Part shown: positions 53,395 to 63,800 of the stretch, piece after piece | How positions within the stretch are numbered: position 1 is the stretch's first letter | Layout: each line of letters starts with the position of its first letter | DNA from: Mesostigma viride | Taxonomy: Eukaryota; Streptophyta; Mesostigmatophyceae; Mesostigmatales; Mesostigmataceae | NCBI GenBank assembly: GCA_009746045.1 | Contig: RPFO01000584.1 | Location: forward strand, 1,023,843-1,087,842 | DNA length: 64,000 nt | Direction of reading: 5' to 3' | Translations under genes and position numbers: made by a program | Notes under the pieces: generated by a model | Databases searched by the model: none | What the model was told of the DNA's origin: nothing | The model's input: the letters and a program-made list of their open reading frames with translations, nothing else

Positions 53395-54960
53395 CCATCG
53401 GGCATCCTGTGGCCGTACGCCGTAACTTTTTACGGAATTCCGTACATTTCAGTAATCAACCCGTGATCGACGGGTGTCCTTTTTGCCTTTTCCCGTTGGT
53501 CGCAAGTCGGCGGAATTTGGATATCGTACGGGCTTCCGTGCGTGGTTAGACGGAAGCCGTCGTATCCTGGGCGGCAAACGGAGATCATCGGTGCAGTGGG
53601 ATAGGTATCGGGCGTTCACTCGCTGGAATGTTTAATGGCTTTAAAGTCGTCTCGCGACATTTTGACGTTAGCGACTCGATCGAGCTTGACTGGAGCGTAG
53701 TTGGTAGAGCTGTAACGACTTGCCACCTGTCGGCTCACCGAAACTGGGTCATGATCAAGACGTGATATGTACTTCGACCAACTATAGACGTTCGGTTTGA
53801 AACTGACCAAACTTTCTAACAGGCTCACCGAAACTATCTATCAACTATATGAAAAACCATCGGGCATCCTGTGGCGGATCTCCGTACTTTTCCGGTCTTT
53901 TTCAGGGGTCCTCGTGGTCGACGCCTGTCCTTAACGCCGTTTCCCGTTGGGCGCAAGTCGACTGAATTTGGAGATCGTACAGACTTCGGTGCGTGGTTGG
54001 ACCGAAGACGCTGTATCTCGGGCATCGGACGGAGTGCTTTGGTGCAGTGGGATACGATTGGCGTTCACTCGCTGGCGTCTTTAATGGCTTTAAAGTGTGG
54101 GCGGTTCCGCTTACGGCACTGTAGATAGCAGCTGATGGGAACATGCAGAAAACTTAGGACCGCTAGCCCCTGCGCGGGTTTGAACTGGGGACTTCCGGAT
54201 CCGACGGAACGACCAGTAAAAACTCCCACTTTATTTGCGCAATGCTTCTTGCCGGGAAGGTGGGCGAGTAAGTTTTCATTGCTATCCAGCCGAGGTGGGT
54301 TCCTATAAGGGAGTGTGGGCGGTTCCGCTTACGGCACTGTAGATAGCAGCCGGCTGATGGGAACATGCAGAAAACTTAGGACCGCTTGCCGCCCCTGCGC
54401 GGGTTTGCCGAACTGGGGACTTCCGGATCCGACGGAACGACCAGTAAAAACTCCCACTTTATGGGCTAATGGCTTTAAAGTCGTCTCGCAACATTTTGAC
54501 GTTAGCGACTTGATCCAGTTCGACTGGCGAGTAGTTGGTCGAACTTTCGCGACTAGCCACCTGTCGGCTCACCGAAACTGGGTCGTACTAGAGTGACGGT
54601 CAGCTTGACGGCTTTCGCCTTTTCGCCGTTGCTCTCGCCGTGCTCGACTTATTAGTAGTGGTCTCGACCCAGTTTCGGTCAGCCAACCTACGACGATTGT
54701 CGTAGGTTGGTACATGGCTAGCGGCCACGTTCTGGTCTGAGCACGGTTGCGAAATCCTAAACCGCGACTTTCGACGACTTAGAAAGGTTGGTCAGTTTCA
54801 AACCGAATGTCTATTGGTGCCTCTACTAGAGTGACGGTCAGCTTGACGGCTTTCGCCTTTTCGCCGTTGCTCTCGCCGTGCTCGACTTTTTAGTAGTGGT
54901 CTCGACATCAGCGCATGATCGATGAATATCGATGCAATGATGTGAATAGTCGGGGTAAAG
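53395..54960. repeat. Mosaic of dispersed repeats (TTTAAAGTCGTCTCG family)
   Basis: A module running from GGCTTTAAAGTCGTCTCG to CACCGAAACTGGGTC occurs at 53637-53755 and 54472-54586, and again at 59638-59754 and partly 59935-60030. An 80-base segment (ACTAGAGTGACGGTCAGC...) is duplicated at 54589 and 54825. A tRNA-like block (GGGACTTCCGGATCCGACGG) occurs at 54188 and 54418. One module encodes the same peptide in two copies (VVS.HFDVSD...DWRVVGR), but stops intervene and no protein is claimed. Confidence 0.7.
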
Positions 54961-55167
54961 TCGGGGTAAAGTATGAATAATCTGATGCTTTGCTTGACGA
55001 AATGGCCGATATGGACGAACTGGATTACTGAGATGAAGCTGCGTGTAACGGATGAGGCTAGAGAAAATCGTTACGTATGAATTAAGTATGAATTACTTGG
55101 TTTACCAAGTATCAACGAACTGAATTACTGGGATGAAGTACTTTTAGTTCCATAATGCGTGAAAACG
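54961..55167 (+). repeat. 207-bp direct repeat, copy 1
   Basis: Near-identical to 56372-56582. The second copy has four extra bases (AATT) at GAATT|AATT|AAGTATG. The two flank the block that contains the 85-bp insertion and precede the Helitron-like relic. Confidence 0.8.
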
Positions 55168-56371
55168 AAAATTGGCACCTCTTTGGTCCATAATTGGCTA
55201 ATAAAATATACCCATTTCCCCGAAAAAAACGAAAATTGGCATCTTGACACCCTAGGCTTAGCAGGGATTAATTACTGGCTATATTTGGAATAAACGTACA
55301 CCTATTTACCTGGAAAACGAAAATTGGCTCTTTTTTAGCAAATTTAGCAAATTAGCAAATTAGCGGAGGCCGGGGGGCGAGATTAATTAAGAGGTACCTT
55401 GAAATTAAATAAGACGCATGCCTCTATCGAGATATATAAAACGCGGAAAAGATAACGGCAGGCTCGAGCTACCATGGTCCGGATTCTCCCGATTTCTGGC
55501 CTGCGCTGGTTGTCTCTTTGATATGTTTGGAGGCGAGTTTCTATTGGCGTTAATTTGTAGTATTGTACGACAACTGTCAAGGGTGACGGCATGTACTGAA
55601 ATCGCGGATACTTTCTAGATCGATTGCGCATTCGACGGTTAAAAGGCAGAGCTGCGGTTGAATTAAGTACTGTACGTGGGGGGGGACGGTGTTACAACGG
55701 GGGGGGGGACGCATTTATGGGGGGGGGGGTCGGTGTTACAACGGGGGGACGGTGTTACAACGGGGGGACGGTGTTACAACGGGGGGACGGTGTTACAACG
55801 GGGGGGCGAGATTAATTAAGAGGTACCTTGAAATTAAATAAGACGCATGCCTCTATCGAGATATATGTTTGGAGGCGAGTTTCTATTGGCGTAAATTTGC
55901 AGTATTGTACGACAACTGTCAAGGGTGACGGAAAGTACTGAAATCGCGGAAGTGTCGCGGAGACGTTTCTACTTTCTAGATCGATTGCGCATTCGACGGT
56001 TAAGAGGCAGAGGTGCGGTCGACTGGCAGTACTGTACGACGGTGTTGGACGGAATTTCCGGTTAGCGATGCGGTCTAAAGCTTTGCATGTCACGTTGTCG
56101 GATCTTAGCCCTTGCGTCGCGCTATGCTGTGGCGAACTTATTCTCCGCCGTCAGATTGCACCGTCGATGAGCGTCGATGCTCGTCGATGAACCCAACGCA
56201 AGCCATGTGACGAAAAGAAGTAAAAATTGGTGCGGCGGCCTCTACGGCTAAGTTCGGTCAAGTACGCAACTTGTAGCCCGGCGACTCCACGTAGAGCAGT
56301 CCGCAGGTAGTACGCCGGCGTTAATTTGTTAATTTGTTAATTTGTTAATTTGTTAACTGGGGACAACCTAG
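55168..56371. repeat. Repeat block with paired segments and a GGGGGACGGTGTTACAAC minisatellite
   Basis: The segment GAGATTAATTAAGAGGTACC...GAGATATAT is present at 55380-55438 and 55808-55866, and the following GTTTGGAGGCGAGTTTC segment at 55525 and 55867. Between them are five to six copies of GGGGGGACGGTGTTACAAC (55677-55806). No genes. Confidence 0.75.
55436..55520 (+). mobile_element. 85-bp mobile-looking insertion with ATAT duplication
   Basis: Present in one copy of the repeat block (55380-55610) and cleanly absent from the other (55808-55945), flanked by ATAT. A nearly identical sequence occurs in reverse at about 11200-11287 inside the small CACTA element (CAGGCTCGAGCTACCATGG). Too short to classify; a mini-MITE or SINE fragment. 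Confidence 0.7.
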
Positions 56372-56582
56372 TCGGGGTAAAGTATGAATAATCTGATGCT
56401 TTGCTTGACGAAATGGCCGATATGGACGAACTGGATTACTGAGATGAAGCTGCGTGTAATGGATGAGGCTAGAGAAAATCGTTACGTATGAATTAATTAA
56501 GTATGAATTACTGGGTTTACCAGGTATCAACGAACTGAATTACTGGGATGAAGTACTTTTAGTTCCATAATGCGTGAAAACG
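56372..56582 (+). repeat. 211-bp direct repeat, copy 2
   Basis: Partner of 54961-55167; longer by one AATT. It runs directly into the first exon of the Helitron-like reading frame. Confidence 0.8.
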
Positions 56583-57650
56583 TATGGGTACGCAATGGAT
56601 GAGGCTAGAGAAAACCGGAGATTCCGCCTGCAAGAAAGGAGGAATTCGAGACAACGGATCCAAACGGAATTGCTAGCAAGAGTAAGACGGAGACAGAGAC
56701 AAAGCCGGGCAGAACAGCTTCGACAGCATCGTCACACTGCGATTGAACGTGCAAGCAGGTGAGAATCTTTTGAATAATCTTCTTTCCTCTACGTATACGT
56801 CCTCGATATTGCTTTCAACGATCAGTCAGCCGGGTGGTCGTCGACCTTCGGAGACGGCTGTTTGACCACGGGCAACTCGGCGTAGCCATCAGCCGAGTCC
56901 TGGGCAGTCGTGACGGCCTCCTGCTACTCGTGGACCCGTCTCAGATCGAGCCCGACGGCCGCGTGCGCACGCAGATATCGTGTTCCAGGAGCTTCTACTC
57001 CCACGCGCGACGGACAGCCACCCACGATCGCCACAGCCGGCGAGACTGTACCGCCGGCGCCAACTACGTCAACCGACGCGACGGCACCCAACCATGACAC
57101 GACGCGCCCCGACGAAGAAACGCACTGCGTCATCTGTCTCACCCCCGTCGACGACGATGACGGCAGGGAGGTACTGGCGTGTGGCAGCTTTATGTGGCGG
57201 GATTGCGATCACTGGAAGAACGTCCACCTCGCGTGCCTGCGCCGATGGGCCACGACATGCAGAATAGACGACGTGCATTGGGAGCATGCTCTGCCGGCGC
57301 CACATTGGCGTCGGCCGTCGACCCATGCAAGATCACGAGCGTAATTGCGTCGTACCTCCACCAGCACAAACGCATTCAGAAGTGTTCGTGGCGATGTTGC
57401 AGCACGTCGCGAACGCCGCGCACGCGCCCACGTTCCATACGCCACACAATTGGGACCGAATCGTCACACGATATCGCAACACATTCGAACAGGCGGGCAT
57501 CGACGTCGCCGACATCCTAAGACGCCAACAACAGCCGGCGACTCGCGCATTACGTGGACGCAGGGGTGCAGGAAGTCCTGTTAGAACAGCTGCCCGCGAC
57601 AGCGAGCCTGCTGCAACAGTGGGACGAGTCGCATCGTCCTAACCGCATTG
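56574..57650 (+). pseudogene. Helitron-type helicase C-terminus followed by a RING-like finger
   Basis: Exon 1 (56574-56758) is Arg/Glu-rich and resembles Helitron N-terminal regions. The intron is 56759-56829 (GCAG|GTGAGA...GTCAG). After it comes RRRLFDHGQLGVAISRVLGSRDGLLLLVDP, the HGQLyVAlSRv signature closing Pif1-like Helitron helicases, then VFQELLLPR in a shifted frame. Then DEETHCVICLTPVDDDDGREVLACG...CDHWKNVHLACLRRW, a RING-like Cys/His pattern, whose tail (LCRRHIG) is in another frame after CATG at 57285-57288. The Rep and most of the helicase are missing. A TGTAA follows at 57729-57733. Helitron termini were not identified. Confidence 0.65.
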
Positions 57651-58309
57651 AATTGCGCGCAGACACAATCGAGCAGGAAAGGCAAGAATTCGCGGTGCGC
57701 ATACCAGACATCTCACACCTGTGAAAACTGTAACATCTAGCAAAGCCGATCCTGTGGCTTCTGCATGCTTCTGTTCAGCTACTGCATCTATCTTGGAAGT
57801 TGCATGACATGCGATGGGACTTGGCAGTGCTGTATGATCAGATGCCCAGTATGTCTCACCTGTGAATTAAAGTTGTAATAGATCTATCCTTCTATCGGAT
57901 GCCCAGTATCAAGGAGACAACCATTACAATGCCCAGTATGTCTAATATTACTACTCAGCGTATACTAGAATTAGGATTAGTACCATCATTGGACATACAT
58001 GATTTTAGCTTACATGCAAACTAATTAATTGATTGACTAACTAGCTAACTCACCAACCTGGACTACAAATCAACTATGAACCGAGACAACTATGCCTGGA
58101 CGACCTCGCCTCACTGGGGCGTCTCACTGAGGCGGCGAATGGCCTCCGAGTGGGTGGGAACTGGGAAGAGCGGACCGACCGACTGCGGTGTTTCAGGCCC
58201 ACACAGCATGTCGTTATTTGTCCTTTCTTCAGCCCCCTTCATAAGCTTCAGTTGACTCAAATCGAGTTGCCACCTATCGGCAGACGAATCCAATCTCGAC
58301 TACTAGAGT
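57651..58309. other. Interval downstream of the Helitron-like relic
   Basis: AT-rich; a short phrase (GCCCAGTAT) is repeated near 57843, 57901 and 57930, and CAAGGAGACAACC near 57910 recalls one end of the 85-bp sequence at 11200. No gene. Confidence 0.4.
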
Positions 58310-59110
58310 TACGGTCGGGGGGGGGGGAGGGGAAGGGGGGGGGGAGGGGGGGGGGGGGAGGAACTCCGGGTGGGTGGGGGCGGGGGGGGCGGGGGGGGGG
58401 GGGGAGGGGGGGGGCGGGGGGGGAGGAACTCCGGGTGGGTGGGTGGGCGGGGTGGGCGGGGGATCCCGCAGACTCTGGCGTCTTGCAGCTGAGGAGGGCG
58501 GGGGGCCCTGCGACCTCGCCCGGCCGGGGCGGACCGTCTTACTGTCCTGGGGGGGGGAGGCGGGGGAACCTCCGGGTGGCGGGTGGGGGGCGCGGGGGCC
58601 TTGCGACCTCGCCGTCTCACTCAGGCGGGGAGGCATCCTGTGGCGGATCTTCATACTTTTCCGGTCTTTTTCAGGGGTCCTCGTGGTCGATGCCTGTCCT
58701 TCGCGCCACGCCTTTTCGCGGGGGGGGCCGGGGGGCGCATCATGCCGGCTGGCTGAGGGGTCCCGAGGGCGGGGGGGGGGGGGGCCGGTACCGACCTCCG
58801 GGTGGGTGGGTGGGCGGGGTGGGCGGGGGATCCCGCGGACTCTGGCGTCTCGCTGCATGAGGAGGGCGGGGGGCCTTGCGACCTCGCCGTCTCACTCAAG
58901 CGGGGAGGCATCCTGTGGCGGATCTTCGTACTTTTCCTGGGCCGGTCGGCGGGGGGGGCGTTATATCATGGCTGAGGGGGGAGGGGGGGGGGAACCTCCG
59001 GGTGGGTGAGTGGGGGCGATCCCGCAGACTCTGGCGTCGACTCGCTCAGGAGGGTGGGGGGCCTCATTGCGACCTCAATACATGTAAAGACCATCGAGGG
59101 GGGGGGTTGC
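58310..59110. repeat. G-run repeat block A
   Basis: Degenerate tandem modules built around GGATCCCGCAGACTCTGGCG, CCTTGCGACCTCGCC and CTCCGGGTGGGTGGG, separated by long poly-G runs. Strong G-quadruplex potential on the plus strand. The long Gly- or Pro-rich open frames are compositional artefacts. Confidence 0.8.
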
Positions 59111-60464
59111 GACCTCGCCTGGGGCGGGGCGTCTCACTGAGGCGGCAAATGGCCTCCGGGTGGGTGGGAATTGGGAAGGGCGGACGCCGGGACTGCGGTG
59201 TTACACGCCCACACAGCGTGTCGTTATTTGTCTCCCGACTTTTTCCTTTTTCCAGCCCCCTTCATAAGCTTCAGTTGACTTGAATCGAGTTGCCATGTGT
59301 CGGCGGACGGATCGAAACTCGACTACTAGAGTTACGGTCGGCTTTGTGCCTTCTTTTGGGGGGGATGCGAATGTAACCATATTAAAAACCATCGGGCATC
59401 CTGTGGCCCGTACGCCGTAACTTTTTACGGACTTTTACGGAATTCCGTACATTTCAGTGATCAACTCGAGATCGACGGGTATCCTTTTCGCCTTTTCCCG
59501 TTGGGCGCAAGTCGACGGAATTTGGAGATCGTACGGGCTTCCGTGCGTGGTTAGACGGAAGCCGTCGTATCCTGGGCGGCGAACGGAGATCATTGGTGCA
59601 GTGGGATACTATTGGCGTTCACTTGCTGGAATCTTTAATGGCTTTAAAGTCGTCTCGCGACATTTTGACGTTAGCGACTCGATCGAGCTTGACTGGCGCG
59701 TAGTTGGTAGAGCAATAACGACTTGCCACCTGTCGGCTCACCGAAACTGGGTCGCCTACTAGAGTGACGGTCGGCTTGACGGACGAAAGCCGTCAAGCCC
59801 TGACGACCGAATTTGGAGATCGTACAGGCTTCCGTGCGTGGTTGGACCAACGACGGCGTATCTTGGGCGGCGGACGGAGCGCGTTTGTTCAGTTGGATCA
59901 CTATTGACGTTATTTGTTCAGTTGGACCTTTAACGGCTTTAAAGTCGTCTCGACGTTGGCAACTCGATCGAGCTTGACTGGCGGGTAGTCGGTCGAACTT
60001 TTACGACTTTTGACGACGAAACTGGGTCGCCTACTAGAGTGACGGTCGGCCTTACGGCTTTCGTGTTTTCACCGTACTTCATTTTAGTTTACCATTGAGT
60101 TCAATCCTTCGCGTTCCCTGTCACCTCCACACGTTGTGTGCTTACCTTTAATTAGGATTCGCTGATACTCATTTCCCCTCTCACCTCTTCGGTCCATAAT
60201 TGGCCAATAAAAATATACCCATTTACCCGAAATCCTTCGCGTTCGGCTTTAGTTGCGGTCTCCAATCGCATTCGGCAAGGCTATATATTAATTAATTAAT
60301 TAGACTCGTGCTCCCGTTGGGGAGTCACGGAGCATTATATAAGGCTATATATATGTGGCTCTGTACATAGGTTTATAGCTGGGCGTTTGCTTTGGTTTGA
60401 GTGATTTCACTCTGCTGTAAGTAATTATATTTTTAAATATATATGTGGCGGATCTCCGTACTTT
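59111..60464. repeat. Second dispersed-repeat mosaic, including the empty site
   Basis: Contains ACCATATTAAAAACCATCGG (59376-59395), the unoccupied counterpart of the 52233-53386 insertion; further TTTAAAGTCGTCTCG modules; ACTAGAGTGACGGTCGGC repeats; and an ATTAATTAATTAATTAG tract near 60290. No gene supported. Confidence 0.7.
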
Positions 60465-60479
60465 TCAGGGGCGGGGGGG

Positions 60480-60527
<48 letters not shown>

Positions 60528-61270
60528 CGCGGGGGGGGGGAGCGGGGGGATCCCGCAGACTAAGGCGTCTCGCTGAGGAGGGCAGGGGGCCTTGCGACCT
60601 CGCCTAGGGCCGGGTCTCACCTTGCGTCTCACTGTGCGGGCCGGGGGGTGCCGGTGGTGTGGGGATGGAATCTCCGGATGGAGGGGCGCGGGGGACGGGG
60701 GATCGCGCAGACTCTGGCGTCTCGCTGAGGAGGGCGGGGGGCCATGCGACTTCGCCCGGCCGGGGCGGGCCGTCTCACTCAGACGACTGAGGAGGGGGGG
60801 GGGGAACCTCCGGGTGGGTGGGGGGGGGGGGGCGGGGGATCCCGCAGCGGACTCTGGCGTCTTGCTGAGGAGGGCGGGGGGGCTTGCAACCTCGCCGTCT
60901 CACTCAGGCGGGGAGGATCCGCCAGTGCATCATGGAGGGCCCTCGCTGAGGCCCGGGGGTGGGGGGGGGGACCTCCGGGTGGGTGAGGGGGCGCGGGGGG
61001 CGGGGGATCCCGCATACTATGACGTCTCGCTGACGGGGGGGGGGGAGAGGGGGGGGGGCACCTCCGGGTGGGGGGGTGGGGTGGGTGGGTGCGGGGGACG
61101 GATCCGCCATCGCATCGTGGCCGGCCCTCGCCGAGGGGCCGGGAGGCGGGGGGGGGGCACCTCCGAGTGCGTGGGGGGGCGCGGGGGATCCCGCAGACTC
61201 TGGCGTCCCGTCCTCAGCGAGACGCCACATTGCGGGGGCCTCATTGCGACCTCAATACATGTAAACTGAG
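60465..61270. repeat. G-run repeat block B
   Basis: Same modules as block A, starting with a G run of nearly 60 bases (60484-60527 plus neighbours). Such runs are prone to assembly error, so the length here should not be trusted. Confidence 0.8.
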
Positions 61271-61904
61271 ACCATCGGCTCGCTGAGGGGGGAGGGGGGT
61301 TGCGACCTCGCTGGGGCGGGGCGTCTCACTGAGGCGGCGACTGCAGATGGGGAGGGCGGACCGACTGCGGTGCTTCAGGCCCAAACGGCGTGTCGTTATT
61401 TGTCTCCTGACTTCTTCCTTTTTTCTTTGACATTTAGCTAAGCTTCAGTTGACTTGAATCGAGTTGCCATCTGTCGGCGGCCCGCCAGACGGATCGAAAC
61501 TCGACTACTAGAGTTACGGTCGGCTTTGCGCCTTCTTTTGGGGGGGGATGCGAAGCACCCCCCCCCCTTAAGCTTGTATTTGGAATAAACGTACACCTAT
61601 TTACCTGGAAAATTTAGCAATCTAACCCTTGATCTAACAGCAGCCCCGAGCATTCAGGGCATTCCGGAGTACCCCGCCAATCCAAAAGAACCGGAATCAC
61701 TGACCACCAATCCGCGCGAAGCGCCCAGCGAGCGAGCGAAGCGAGCGAGCGGCCGCACCAGCGGCCTGCGCGCAGCGCACAGCGAGCGAGCGAGCGAGCA
61801 CCGTACTGCGCACCATTCCGCGAGCGAAGCGAGCACCGTACTATTCCAGCGGGCAGCGGGCAGCGTACTGCGCACCAATCCGCGAGCGAAGCGAGCACCG
61901 TACT
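61271..61904. other. Repeat-derived interval with GCGAGC-rich stretch
   Basis: Continues the module GACTACTAGAGTTACGGTCGG (61504) and TTTGGAATAAACGTACACC (61580, also at 55287). From 61715 a GAGCGAGCGAAGC-type simple repeat begins. No gene. Confidence 0.5.
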
Positions 61905-62060
61905 ATTCCAGCGGGCAGCGGGCAGCGGGCAGCGGGCAGCGGGCAGCGGGCAGCGGGCAGCGGGCAGCGGGCAGCGGGCAGCGGGCAGCGGGCAGCGGGC
62001 AGCGGGCAGCGGGCAGCGGGCAGCGGGCAGCGGGCTGCGGGCTGCGGGCAGCGGGCAGCG
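61905..62060. repeat. Heptamer tandem array (GGGCAGC)n
   Basis: About 20 consecutive copies of a 7-bp unit, with a few GGGCTGC variants at the right end. The heptamer passes through all three frames, giving the ALPAARCPL-type open frames that cover it. Confidence 0.9.
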
Positions 62061-62115
62061 GGGCGAAGTACTGCCAAAAAAAGGGACCCTGTTTTGGGCT
62101 GGGCGGAGCCAGCGG

Positions 62116-62227
62116 GTTACTCTACTGTAGTTTGTCCCAACTCGGGATCACAACAGGATCCTCCTCGTCCCCGAAGGCCCGAACTCCGAAGCCGGCGAAG
62201 CGTGACGCCCATCACGTTCCCTGTACT
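62116..62227 (+). repeat. 112-bp direct repeat, copy 1
   Basis: TTACTCTACTGTAGTTTGTC...CACGTTCCCTGTA, repeated almost exactly at 63239-63349. The spacing of about 1.1 kb resembles the layout of a small terminal-repeat retrotransposon, but no primer-binding site, polypurine tract or target duplication is visible. Confidence 0.6.
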
Positions 62228-63238
62228 GTAGACGGGTGAATAGTTGTCCACACGTCCACACGTACCCCCCCCCCCCCCGTTTAAGATTCCCAGGTTTAAG
62301 ATATGAGACCCTAGATTTGACCTCTAGTAGTATTAGTAGTATTAGTTGTTGTTGTTGTTGCCAACGCCGCACATGGGCAGCCTCTAATAGTAGTAGAAGA
62401 TTATTTTCCAGGGAAGATTATTATTATGCATGGCATTCGTCGCGATCTTTTTGTTTATCTCCTGTACACCAGCCCATGGTGTTGTGAATGTTTCATCAGC
62501 AGCAGAGCCCTCGCCTTCCATAGCCGGTGGCAAGAACACCAAGTACTTAGTAGGAACACAAGTCGGTTTCCCAGGGCCTACTCAACTGTCACCAGGTCAT
62601 TACGTTCGTGCCTATCTATGACAGACATGAAGTCGGTGCATTTTAGTATGGACTTAAGCGTCACCTCCGCCGCCGTCTGTCAGCGTGCCACGCGACCCTG
62701 AGTGAGCTACGCGGCCACCGTGAGCTACGCCACGCCTGAGCTGCGCCACCGGCATGAGCTACGCGCATTTCGGCATAGAGTACACCTTAACGAAAATTCT
62801 GGATACTTGGTTGATCTTACTATCTATACATTCCATGTTTTGCTACGGCGGGCGAGCTGGTGCCGCTATCTCGAAACTGGCTTGGTGGTGGGGATATTGT
62901 ATGGTAGTGCACGGTGCAGTGGCGCCACGCTGCGTACTTTATGGCTGGGCCAACGGTGTCTTGCGTGGGCAACAACTACTACTACAACTACAAATGTACG
63001 AAACGTTGGGACAAATCTGCGACGAAATATTCGACTAGTAAGGTACTGCCCAGTTCAGCAATAATTGCTCAGGACCTAGGAAACTTGAAGCTAGCGCGCG
63101 CTCCTTGGCGGGACTAGCGCCACTTGGCACTGGATGGAGGTACGTGGTGACTCACATGTCCCTAGCCGGGGCTCCCTGGCCGGGGACCGGCCACAAAAAG
63201 TACAAGCTCTAATGTCGCGGGCGAAGCCCGCAAAACTT
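62228..63238. other. Segment between the 112-bp repeats
   Basis: Contains a 63-codon plus-strand frame (62430-62621) beginning with a hydrophobic stretch like a signal peptide (MAFVAIFLFISCTPAHG), unrecognised and without support from its neighbours. GTAGTATTAGTAGTATTAG trinucleotide repeats lie near 62325-62360. Confidence 0.35.
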
Positions 63239-63349
63239 GTTACTCTACTGTAGTTTGTCCCAACTCGGGATCACAACAGGATCCTCCTCGTCCCCGAAGG
63301 CCCGAACTCCGAAGCCGGCGAAGCGTGACGCCCATCACGTTCCCTGTAG
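63239..63349 (+). repeat. 112-bp direct repeat, copy 2
   Basis: See 62116-62227. Downstream, 63350-63480 is G-rich without features. Confidence 0.6.
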
Positions 63350-63519
63350 GAGGGGTGGCATGCCCGGGCAAAATTTCCAGGAGCCGCGGTACCAGAGAGG
63401 GTTGTCCCAGGGGCTGACGGTGGTGGATTTTCGCGGGGCCCATGGTTAACCGCGGGGTTTGAGGGTAAAAAACTTGCCGGTGGCGGTTCGTGGGCCCTGG
63501 GTGAGCAGAACCGTGGTTT

Positions 63520-63800
63520 ACAACGTGCCAGTAGAAATCTGCCACGTGTAATATGTTTGACTAGGGCTGTACGTCACGCCGGGTTGGCTCAGGACCGTGG
63601 TAGCCTATGGACCAGTAGAAATATGCCACGTGGAAAATGTTGTAGGTACTGTACTTGTGCCTGCCACGTGGCTTTTCCTGGCCGCCACGTGCGAAGTCAC
63701 TTGAACCATCAGGCGCATGCCACGTCATTATGTGCATCATGTGTGCGTCAGGTGTGTGCATCATGATGTGGGTTTGTTTTGAGGGCTGTTGCCACGTGGC
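63520..63800. repeat. Cluster of CACGTG motifs in short repeats
   Basis: GCCACGTGG or close variants occur at least five times (near 63542, 63627, 63663, 63684, 63790), within a duplicated phrase (CCAGTAGAAAT.TGCCACGTG). CACGTG is the G-box bound by bHLH/bZIP factors, but no adjacent gene is visible; 63801-64000 holds nothing recognised. Confidence 0.45.

Noticed and set aside
58150-61286. Gly- or Pro-rich open frames of 100-236 codons
   Set aside because: Products of poly-G runs and GC-rich modules; both strands are open at once and no motif is present.
61905-62060. CRISPR array or telomere repeat
   Set aside because: Uninterrupted 7-bp units with no spacers, eukaryotic context, and not a known telomere sequence.
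62430-62621. Small secreted protein gene
   Set aside because: A hydrophobic start alone is weak evidence; no promoter, homologue or transcript signal is visible and the surroundings are repeats.
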